From positions 50,970,624 through 51,034,623 of the forward strand of contig CM049308.1 of assembly GCA_026874595.1 (NCBI GenBank): 64,000 nt of DNA, written 5' to 3'. Below are positions 23,101-35,100 of the stretch, piece after piece. The translations under genes were made by a program, and so were the position numbers. The notes under the pieces were generated by a model, which saw nothing but the letters and a program-made list of their open reading frames with translations, did not search any database and was not told the origin of the DNA. This DNA comes from Sipunculus nudus (taxonomy: Eukaryota > Annelida > Sipuncula > Golfingiida > Sipunculidae). Position 1 is the first letter of the stretch, and each line of letters begins with the position of its first letter.

Positions 23101-26100
23101 CATGTCAACCAGGCCGTAAAGTAAATAATATTATATTATATTACGCTTTTGCCTCTTTATGCCAATGGTGCAAATTTTGTTTGCCAGGTTTGTTTTATGT
23201 AGGGATAATCGCGAAAAATCAGGTGGACAGGGATACAGGAACAGACTATAGAATTTAACTTGCATCACCCTATATTTCCTGATCCCAATGCACAGTTATC
23301 ATACAGTCTATTTAATAAATCATCTACCATCCTGTGTAATTATTCCATGCAGATAATATGTATAAAATAATGTATAAGTATAAAACTAATAATGAAAAAA
23401 TGATAGGATTTAACATAACATACTGAGAGTTTTATTTATCATTTTGATTGAAAATGCAGCCCTGGTTATGGTGAGCTAGATGGTAGGGAACACTCAAGTG
23501 TGCAAATAAAAAGCAATAAATGTATAAATATTTTAAAAGAAGTTCTAAACTGAATGAAAAGGTGTACATGTAGGATATGTGATATCAAAGACCACAAAAC
23601 TTGCCAGCACTGACAGAAGTTTATTGCTGATTCTCAAAGGAACAATCAATAGGATTTGAGTTGTGGCTTGTGTTAACAAGGACTGGTCTTGTTCATTATC
23701 GATCAGACTTCATGCGTACCAGTCATCAGATTACTCAACATCATTCAATAGCAGGATTTACAGGAAAGTTTTCTAAACAACACTTAATAGTAGAAAATTG
23801 CTGGTTGTGGTCTGAACACCCTCAGCTGTTGGTGATGTTATGCACAAGAAAATATATGTGAACTGTGAGAATTGTGAAATAGCGAATCAGTAGCTTGATG
23901 TGAGCTGTATACCTGCAGTGTGATGTAAGCTTTTTACTACAGCTTCATGTAAGCTTTGTACCTACAGCATGATGTAAACTTTGTACCTACAGCTTGATGT
24001 TAGCTTAGTACCTTCAGCTTGATGTAAGCTTTGTACCTGAAACTGGATGTAAGCTTTGTACCTGCAGCTTGATGTAAGCGTTATAATTGCAGCTTGATGT
24101 AAGATTTGTACCTGCAGCTTGATTTAAGCTTTATACCTTCAGCTTGATGTAAGCTTTGTACCTTAAACTGGATGTAAGATATGTACCTGCAGCTTGATGT
24201 AAGCTTTGTACCTGCAGCTTGATGGAAGCTTTGTACCTGAAGCTTGATATAGACTTTGCCTGCAACTGGATATAAGCTTTGAACCTGCAGCTTGATATAA
24301 ATTTGAACCTGCAACTAGATGTAAGCTTTGAACCTGCAGCTTGATATAAATTTGTACCTGCAACTGGATTTAAGCTTTTTACCTGCAGCTTGATGTAAAT
24401 TTTGTACCTGCAGCTTGATGTAAATTTGTACCTGCAGCTTGATGTAAATTTTGTACCTGCAGCCTGATGTAAGTTTTGTACCTGCAACTGGATGTAAGCT
24501 TTTTACCTTCAGCTTGATGTAAGCTTTGTACCTGCAGCTGGATGGAAGCTTTGTACCTGCAGCTTGATGTAAGCTTTATACCTGCAGCTTGATGGAAGCT
24601 TTGTACCTGCAGCTTGATGTAAGCTTTGTACCTGCAGCTTGATGTAAGTTTTGTACCTGCAGCTTTATGTAAGCTTTGTACCTGCAGCTTGATGTAAGCT
24701 TTATAGCTGCAGCTTGATGTAAGCTTTATACCTGCAGCTTGATGGAAGCTTTTTACCTGCAGCTTGATGGAAGCTTTATACCTGCAACTGGATGAAAGTG
24801 ATGTGCCTGCAACTTGATGTAAGCTTTGTACCTGCAGCTTGATGCAATCTTTGTATCTGCAACTTTATGTAAGCTTTGTTACTGCAGCTTGATAAAAGCT
24901 GTGTACCTGCACTGGATGAACACTGTCTGAGGGCAACTGGATGCAAGCTTTGGACCTGCAGCTTTATATAAGCTTTGTACCTGTAGCTTGTTGAAAACTT
25001 TATAGCTGAACTGGGTATAAACTGCTTACTTTTGTTTGACTGGAGCTTTTTAACCTTTATATGGTTAGGGCCTGTGGACCTATATATGGTTATAACCTTT
25101 GTATCCATTAGTTAACCATAAGTTATGTCAGCAGATCTCCCACATTTTGCTTAGGTCACCTGTGTAGCTAGCTGTGACAACATGACTCAGTAGGCAATCA
25201 GATAATTGGGCTACTCGAGTCGTGATAAAAGTGATATCGAGGAATGTATCATGGTCTTGCATCAGGTTGCATTCATATTTTTCACATTTTTAGTAAACAG
25301 CCCATAATCTCAATATTATGCTAAGAATAATGAATTAACACAATATTGTACATGTGAGCTCACAACCCAAACTGAAACCCCGTCTCCATGGACACAGATA
25401 ATTTCCTGTAACGCCTGCAAGTTGCCTGCTTCCTGTTACCCATGCGAGCCATGCTTGTGTCCATGCGGTCATAAATTCAACAAACATGCCGAGGGGTTTA
25501 CCAATGTGCTGGGTTAAAACAGAACTTTTCTCCTTCATATTTGGTATTATATAAAGTACACAAAAAATGTTAACGATTGGTCTGGTTTATGTTGATTGAA
25601 AGTGTACCTGTAGGCCATGAAGCATTGTCAGAAATGAGGAAAATATTTGCATATTTCATAAGGCCTTATAATGCGTTCCTCAGACTTAGATATAATGACA
25701 CTCTGGCGCCAATAATCTGATCGAAATTCCAGAGGGTCGATATGACGCTTCTGTGTAGACAGCAGAGCTCCCACCCTGTGTTAAGGTCACCTGTGTAACC
25801 TGCAGAGCTCTCAACCTGTGTTTAAATCACCTGTGTAGCCTCCATAGCTCCCTCCCTGTTAGGTCACCTGTGTAGCCTGCAGAGCTCCCACCCTGTGTTT
25901 AGGTCACCTGTGTAGCCTGCAGAGCTCCAACCCGTGTTTAGGTCACCTGTGTAGCCTGCAGGGCTCCCACCATGTGTTTAGGTCACTTTGTAGCCTGCAG
26001 GGCTCCCAACCTGTGTTTAGGTCACCTGTGTAGCCTGCAGGGCTCCCACCCTGTATTTAGGTCACCTGTGTAGCCTGCAGGGCTCCCACCCTGTGTTTAG

Positions 26101-29100
26101 GTCACCTGTGTAGCCTGCAGAGCTCCAACCCTGTATTTAGGTCACCTGTGTAGCTTGCAGGGCTCCCATCATGTTTAGGTCACCTGTGTAGCTTGCAGGG
26201 CTCCCACCCTGTGTTTAGGTCACCTGTGTAGCTTGCAGGGCTCCCATCATGTTTAGGTCACCTGTGTAGCTTGCAGGGCTCCCACCTTGTGTTTAGGTCA
26301 TCTGTGTAGCCTGCAGAGCTCCCACCCTGTGTTAAGGTCACCTGTGTAGCTTGCAGGGCTCCAATCGTGTGTTTAGGTCACCTGTGTAGCCTGCAGAGCT
26401 CCCACCCTGTATTTAGGTCACCTGTGTAGCCTGCTGGGCTCCCACCTTGTGTTTAGGTCACCTGTGTAGCCTGCAGGGCTCCCACCCTGTGTTTAGGTCA
26501 CCTGTGTAACTTGCAGGGCTCCCACCCTGTGTTTAGGTCACTTGTGTAACTTGCAGGGCTCCCACCCTGTGTTTAGGTCATCTGTGTAGCCTGCAGAGCT
26601 CCCACCCTGTGTTTAGGTCACCTGTGTAGCCTGCAGGGCTCCTACCCTATATTTTGGTCACCTGTGTAGCCTGCAGAGCTCCCACCCTGTGTTTAGGTCA
26701 CCTGTGTAGCCTGCAGAGCTCCAACCCGTGTTTAGGTCACCTGTGTAGACTTCAGGGCTCCCACCCTGTGTTTAGGTCACCTGTGTAGCCTGCAGGGCTC
26801 CCACCATGTGTTTAGGTCACTTTGTAGCCTGCAGGGCTCCCAACCTGTGTTTAGGTCACCTGTGTAGCCTGCAGGGCTCCCACCCTGTATTTAGGTCACC
26901 TGTGTAGCCTGCAGGGCTCCCACCCTGTGTTTAGGTCACCTGTGTAGCCTGCAGGGCTCCCACCCTGTATTTAGGTCACCTGTGTAGCTTGCAGGGCTCC
27001 CATCATGTTAAGGTCACCTGTGTAGCTTGCAGGGCTCCAACCCTGTGTTTAGGTCACCTGTGTAACTTGCAGGGCTCCCACCTTGCATTTAGGTCATCTG
27101 TGTAGCCTGCAGAGCTCCCACCCTGTGTTTAGGTCACCTGTGTAGCTTGCAGGGCTCCCAACCTGTGTTTAGGTCACCTGTGTAGCCTGCAGGGCTCCCA
27201 CCCTGTATTTAGGTCACCTGTGTAGCCTGCAGGGCTCCCACCCTGTGTTTAGGTCACCTTTGTAGCCTGCAGGGCTCCAACCCTGTATTTAGGTCACCTG
27301 TGTAGCTTGCAGGGCTCCCATCATGTTTAGGTCACCTGTGTAGCTTGCAGGGCTCCCACCTTGTGTTTAGGTCATCTGTGTAGCCTGCAGAGCTCCCACC
27401 CTGTGTTAAGGTCACCTGTGTAGCTTGCAGGGCTCCAATCGTGTGTTTAGGTCACCTGTGTAGCCTGCAGAGCTCCCAAACTGTATTTAGGTCACCTGTG
27501 TAGCCTGCTGGGCTCCCACCTTGTGTTTAGGTCACCTGTGTAGCCTGCAGGGCTCCCACCCTGTGTTTAGGTCACCTGTGTAACTTGCAGGGCTCCCACC
27601 CTGTGTTTAGGTCACTTGTGTAACTTGCAGGGCTCCCACCCTGTGTTTAGGTCATCTGTGTAGCCTGCAGAGCTCCCACCCTGTGTTTAGGTCACCTGTG
27701 TAGCCTGCAGGGCTCCTACCCTATATTTAGGTCACCTGTGTAGCCTGCAGGGCTCCCACCCTGTGTTTAGGTCACCTGTGAGAAATCTCACCTCTTCTCA
27801 GCTGAGATTCTAACTCACAGTCTCCGGGTCTTATTTCCTGTGCTTTATCCCCCGATCACAGAAGTCTCTTATACAACCAGATAATAGAAGCAGGTAATGA
27901 ACAAAACATTCCTTTAAGGAAATTATCCTGTGTGACAAAGTTTAATATGTATCTTTCTAGCCTAGTCAGTGTGGTTGTACTCAGATAAAACAAATATGAA
28001 TCATGTACAGCTCAGCAAATTTGATGTAAGGATCAATCATAGATGTTATTTTTTACCTGTGTCTCAAATAAGGCCAGAACATGCAGGTATGGATCTGTCA
28101 TGATATGTAGGTTTATCAGTTACAGATTCTGTGTGAAGATAAAAAGTCCACAAGGAGATATGATTGTAGATTGTTTGTAGCACATTGTACCTTGGTAATA
28201 GAATATGGAAACTAGAGTTTGAAATATGCCTTAAAGTACATGTCAGTTAATCGCTGGATCCAAATGATATACAGTACTTATTGTAATGTTTAAATTTTGG
28301 TCCAAGAATATTTATATCATCCATATACACTGGTCCAGCATACAACAATAAAGTAAGCCAAAGCCCTTATACAAGACACTGCAAACCTCAGTGAGCATAC
28401 AAAATTCATCTGAGTGATTGCAATCTGACTTCGGTATCTTTTGAATTGGCATTCTTGTTCACTACAACATTAATTAAAGCATTATTTTGTTAATTTTAAA
28501 ATTCCATAGATAACAGTTACAAAGTACGTGCAATAATATTTGCATTATAATAATTCCTGCTATTAGTTTATTTTGGTTGAATAAAAAAATGTTCATGCAA
28601 AACCATCCCAGTACACAGACTTATTGCCTACCATTTACCTGTTTTATACATTTTTATGGTTCTCTGTGTGAGTAAACATAGTCCACATGTGTCTGTACCA
28701 TAACAAAACTGCATGACCAGAGGTCCAATCCTGCAAATTCTCAACTACTCCAAACAAGAAGAAAAATGACAGAAGAAAAACAGATGTAACAGCAGTTGCA
28801 AGCTTGAAAATCTGTATTTGTCAAGTCATGTTAATATTTCCACCAAATGCCTGATGCAAGCTTTAACCATTTGCATACAGGAACAAACAAACAGTTGAAA
28901 AACAAAACATTTGTAGATACACGTATCATAATATTTTAAGGTGAACAAACTATTTTCTGTCTATTTTGAACACAACTATTGTGTTATTAGGTCCCTATAA
29001 CAAAGAGTGAGGTAAATATATAGAAAAACACATGAAAAAGAATCTAACCACAATGTATGGGTTCCAATAACACTTATGATAAGGTAAAAGTACAAAAACG

Positions 29101-32100
29101 TGACCCACCCCAGGTCCCCTAGGTAACAACCATGAAGTAAAAAAATACTGGTACATGGTATTAGACCTGTATATCACCCAACCTAAGTTTCAGCCTTACA
29201 TAACACACTGGTTTATAAGTTATTCTGTGTAAGATGTAACATCCACGTGGTATCCTGAGCCCATGCAATGTGATGTTATTATAAGCCGTCTTGAATATTT
29301 CAGTGACCTTTCTCACGCTCGCACACCTGCTGCTTCAATGTTAGTACCTAATAATATCCAAAAACAGTTTTACAGATACAGTGTGGCCGACTTTCCAGAT
29401 GGCAAATAGATCCCAGCAGATATTTGTGTGATAGGTGGATGTGATCAGCAGGGACTGGAATTAGAATGTCATGCTTTGTCTGTGTATCCTGAGTGCATGA
29501 CAGCACTGATTGTAGTAACATGTTGTGGTGATCTTGTTAAGGTTATGTAAATGGGTGCTTGTTTATACTGAAGCATTTCATTGTAGTTATGTACCAGGTC
29601 AGGCAGTTTGTATCAAGATCTTTAAATCTATGTATCATCAGAAATGTTTAATGGCCACTAACCATTCTGATGTAATTACCTAGTTTGCTACATGTAGTCC
29701 TGTCTTGTGAAACATGCCACTTATTTTCATTAATCCTCGATGTTTATGACTGATTTTGCCTCCATATCCACCTGATCACCTGAGTAATACTGTATCTGAT
29801 GCCAAAAGACCAATATGAAGGCATAATCAAAAGGGTGCAAAGTATTTTTTATTCCACAGCCACCTTTAAGCAACATTTTACAGCCACTTATACTAAACAT
29901 TTTTGTGCATAATTCATTGTGTTTAATTACGAGGTATATTTAGTTGGATTTCACATGGTAACGTGGTCTTCATCAGAGACGTAATCTGGCAAGATTGTCT
30001 TCATGTTACATAATGATGACACCACAGTGATACAGTTTTATGTCATGCATCACTGTCAGACTCTTCTTTTAGCTTGGAGCACCTTTCCCAGTTGGATTTA
30101 ACCAGACTGTTACAGGCATGTGCCAGGATGATGTAATGCCTATTCTACTTCAGTTCCATTGGTTTGCCATGATTATATGGGAGGGTGCTGTGCAATCTTG
30201 TTGCAAGTCATTGCATTGTTTATTCCTCAGTTGTATTCATATGTTGTGCTAAGCAACCACCAGTTTTTGAGCATTTTGGATAGCTTTCGTATGTGTGTAT
30301 TTCGGATTAGAATGAGGTTCATAGTGCATCTTGATGATGAATGAAAGTGTTATGCCTATTTGTATCCTTGCCACAGTAAAATGGTGATAGGTGAAGGTGG
30401 GGTTTATAGTCTGATATCTCTGATGATGTCATTCTCATCCAACTTTAAACTCTGCCTCCCTGGTCTTTCGAGCCTGTTCATTCTTGTAGATTTTCTTGGT
30501 TTCCTGGGGAGCATACAACCAAAGTAGCCATAATAGGTGCTAAAAGGTTAATTGTTCTTCATTTGCCTGCTGCCGATGAGCAGTGCTCCTTCACTTCTGG
30601 TCTAAGAAAGAACACCCTTATGGTTAAGACTTTGGATAGGAGTCATAGCGCAGATGCGATAAGGTGTGAACCCACAACCTTGCAGCCATTAAACCAGCTC
30701 ACTATCTATAATGCCACCATGCCCCATAAGTTTGGTACAGATTCACAAGGGACTAAAAGGACAAACCAGACTGAAGGCAGCAATCTTGTGGTAGTTCTTG
30801 TTGAAAATCCCAGAGCAGTTATGGTCCTATACCTCCAGTTAAGGGGAGAAGCAAAAAGGAACAGAACATGTTGGGGCCACTTATCTTGGCGATCAAGATT
30901 TGTATAGAGATTTTAGCATTCCATTCCAAAATATTAACAACTGTTCTTTTGCTCATGATCCTTTTGTCTCGCAAAGACTAGTATATGATTCTACCATCTG
31001 TACATACATGTGATGTGGTTTGAGGTTGATCTATGAAAGAACGAGGTTGTTGATCATTTATGGTATCTTAAAGGAAATCTCATGTGTATTTAATGGTGAC
31101 ACATTAACAAAGTCTTTACATTTACTGCATTGTAGGTGCTGTGCTTTAGGCTCAGCCTGCCGCTGTCAGAACACGACACAATAAGGGACTGTGTTAATGT
31201 ATACTGTGAGTGGCTGACACATTTACAGTCTTTACGTTTACTGTATTGTAGGTACTGTGCTTTAGGCTCAGCCTGCCACTGTTAGAACACGACACAATAA
31301 GGGACTGTGTTAATGTTTACTGTGAGTGGCTGACACATTTACACAGTCTTTACTTTACTGTATTGTAGGTGCTGTGCTTTGGGCTCAGCCTGCCGCTGTC
31401 AGAACACGACACAATAAGGGACTGTGTTAATGTATACTGTGAGTGGCTGACAGCCCTGACTTACCCTAAAGTGTGTGTACCCCGCCCCATACAGGAGGAG
31501 CCTCATCAGTACTGTCAGGAGATACTGCAGCATCTGTACAATGTGTTTGTACCCCGCCCTGCAATGGGTAAGCAAAATATATATTTGTAATATGTGTTAT
31601 ACATGTTTTACATGTTATATAAGCTGAATTAATATTGGTTAATATGATATGTTATAGACTTACATGATTGATTTTGGTTTTTTAATAAATGAGAATATAT
31701 CTTATCTTTGAATTGAATATATTAATGATAATAATCGAGCATTGCTATTGAGAACCAAAAATTTATATAAACAAATTTGCAATTATAACTATGGTGTATA
31801 TGTTCATGATGTGAAAGTAAAACAAAAACAAGCTCCTTCACACATTTTAGGCATTCTTGTCATGTTTTTATGACATATTGACAAAGCATTTTCTGGTATC
31901 ATTGTCTGTGGAACTCTTTATCTGCTGAAAATAATATTTTGTTAACTTATTTTACTATTAATTCCTGTTCTACAATTTCCCAATGGCATTGTACTATGTG
32001 TCATGACCCATAGGACAGTATAATAAGTTACTGTTCATTTGTACCTATTATTGAATTATTCTGTCTCCTTAAGGATTTTGTTTAGACAAAACTTCTGAGA

Positions 32101-35100
32101 CATAAGGTGTACTTATCAAAAAGTGTACTTTTTCCAGGGTTTGATCTAGTCAAAAGGCAAGCAGTGCTGTGCCATCGGGTGCTTCGTACACTGGAGAACA
32201 TTACCCAGGATTCCTTCCTGATGGACCGGGACACCTGGGAAGCTGTCCTCAGGTTTCTTTTAGCCGTCAATGATGCTCTGTTGTCTCCACCTACAAGTAA
32301 AGGTATGGAACCACCCTGTACTATTACAAAGAATAAGGAATTCCCTGTATTCCAGTTTTATTTTGGTTGCATGCTATTCCACATCAAATAAATCTCAATT
32401 TATGCTTTTCAACGTACTCTAAATTATACTTTTTATCCTGCTCTAAATATGCTATATATCCTGCGCAAGTTATACTTTAATTCTGCTCAGATTAATGCTT
32501 TTTATCCTGCTCTAAATTATGCTTTTTATCCTGCTCTAAGTTGTGCTCTTTATTCTGCTCTAAGTTGTGCTCTTTATCCTGCTCTAAGTTGTGCTCTTTA
32601 TCCTGCTCTAAGTTGTGCTCTTTATCCTGCTCTAAGTTGTGCTCTTTATCCTGCTCTAAGTTGTGCTCTTTATCCTGCTCTAAGTTGTGCTCTTTATCCT
32701 GCTCTAAGTTGTGCTCTTTATCTTGCTCTAAGTTGTGCTCTTTATCCTGCTCTAAGTTGTGCTCTTTATCCTGCTCTAAGTTGTGCTCTTTATCCTGCTC
32801 TAAGTTGTGCTCTTTATCTTGCTCTAAGTTGTGCTCTTTATCCTGCTCTAAGTTGTGCTCTTTATCCTGCTCTAAGTTATTCTTTTTATCCTGCTATAAG
32901 TTATTCTTTTTATCCTGCTCTAAGTTATGCTTTTATCCTTCTCTAAGCACTTGTTATGTTGCCTTTACCTGTCTCCATATGTTTGACTTTAAATTTGTTG
33001 TCATTTTGTTAACCATCTGTCAGATTTATCAGTGCCAGTCCAGGCTCTTTTCTGTTTAAAGGATTATACCATCCAGTGATGTTCCACTCTGTCCTCAGCA
33101 GCATTCAGATGGAGCCAAGTGAATTAAACATAGATACAGAGGAGTGTCCTGACAGAGTGGTTGTAATTTCTGATTAGAAAGACAGCAGATTTTGAAATGT
33201 GGATTCAAAGGCAAAGTCCATGCTAAGCTGCAGGATTTAAATATTACTTTTCATTCATGAAGTTATTAAACCTGTTTTATTTTTCTGTAAATAGCTGTAG
33301 GATGTGTAGCTCCTCAAGTGATCACCATCAAGAAATGTTCATTGTTTTAGAATTATCAGTGATCATAAATGGCTTTACACCAGGTATATTATAAACTTTC
33401 TGTTTATTTTTGTGTTTGAAACAGATGGGATCGGTGATCAGCTGTGTGAGCGAGTTGTGAGTGTGCTGTTTGAGATCTGGATACGAGCATGTGCCAAGAG
33501 CTTCCCGTCGCCCCCGCTGTGGAAGACATTCCAGGTACTGTTTTCTCAATACAATTTAAAAGTATTATAAGTATAATCTAAGGTTCCTCTCACCCTAGTT
33601 TTGAAGACTTTTGCATATTAAATGTTCATGTGATTTGGATGTCATTCAGTATAACAGCTTGGCTAATTATTGTTTTAATGACATATTCTAAAGGTGGATT
33701 CTGACTGTATAATATTAAATGTGCTTAACTGGACAAGTACTGTTATTTCATACATATTGTGCACTAAATATTTATTCTGTGTATTAACTGAATGAAAAAA
33801 AATTACAGTAATACCTACATGGTATCAAAGTTGGAAAGACATATTAGCTTCAAACTTGTTTTATTAATGGCTCACCACTAAAGTAAGAATCATTTTGATT
33901 TGGGGTCACAAGATCAAAGATGAAGGTCACAACACCTACACCTTTTTAAAGATTGTGGATGCATTGTAAATCAAACTTTTTGTTCCGAATCTTACATCTT
34001 TTACATTTGGCTTACCTGCCCAAAGTGGAAGAAATCTGTAGATTTTGAGGTAACCTGGTCATAGGTCAAGGTCACCGGACCCACTCTTTTCAAAGGATTG
34101 TTATGAAAATGTAAGTTCAGGGATAGTAAGTTTATAGATTTTTAGGTCCAAAGGTCAAGGTCACAGGACCCACATCATAGAAAATCTCATAAAAATATCT
34201 TTATAGACATATTCAGCTGACATGGAGACCTTGGTTACTGTGTCATATATGTTAAATACAGGTGTTTATGAAATAAGCATTATGTAAATTAATGTGAAGA
34301 ATGTGTTTGATTTCAGGAACTGTGTGCCACCTGGAGACATCATGAATCTTTGGTTGGTCAGTGGCACAGAGTAAACGTGGCCTTCACGTCCCGGGTACTC
34401 AGGTTTCTTTATGGACCAGAGTACCCCACACTGCCAGTCCGTAAGTCACAGTAAACCTGTGTTTTGACTTGTCTGTCCATGGATACAGATACGGTGGGAA
34501 CTAAATTATGATGTAATATAACTTTATAAGGGGAGAGAGCAGAGAGGTGCATTATACCATATTTCTTATATTTTAAACGGCACATTTATTTAAAAACGCA
34601 CCTAGACTTCTCCAAAATCCCACATGAATCCCGCTGGACAGTCAATACCAAAAAGCCACTTTTAAAACCACACCCAGAACTCACAACCTTAAGGTGACGG
34701 GTTTCATTTTCGGAAGTATTTATCAATAGCAGGGCTCCTATTCCCTTACATTCTGTATCCTTCTTTCCTTTCTTCAGAATGTGTTCAGTCTGTTATCAGC
34801 CGTAGAACTCTCCTTGCCAAGCGAGACACATTTACATCTCATGTGTTCCGTTTTATTATCACCTTACAGCACATCGTGCATAAGAACAAACTAGATTCTG
34901 TTGTTCCAAAATCGGAACCATAGTCCCAGAAACAGTTGAAACAATATGAATGGGATTGTGTTGATATCTAAAAATATATATATGATATCATTCTTCCTGT
35001 TAAGGTGAATGAGGTATGGGGAATGAATGCAACTTAATCTACCCGGTTGATAGATCGTCAGTAAATATCAGTTTATTTACTCACAATGTTATTTAAAAGG

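Larger units (their letters stand above)
27871..31093. other. Intron 1, distal part
   Basis: AT-rich with no conserved exon recognised. Includes a SINE-like copy at 28594-28770 and a weak SINE remnant at about 30555-30720. ORFs at 28995-29177, 30159-30344 and 30563-30907 look like chance. Confidence 0.4.

Noticed and set aside
24081-25108. Overlapping - strand ORFs of repeated [13 protein letters not shown]-like peptide
   Set aside because: Produced by the 25-bp minisatellite; all frames stay partly open.
25741-27780. CRISPR-like array
   Set aside because: Regular ~40-bp spacing, but there are no unique spacers; the whole unit repeats, in a eukaryotic intron. It is a minisatellite.
32449-33059. 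165- and 172-residue + strand ORFs of octapeptide repeats
   Set aside because: Intronic 24-bp minisatellite between exons 3 and 4. RALGAPB splicing phases exclude it.
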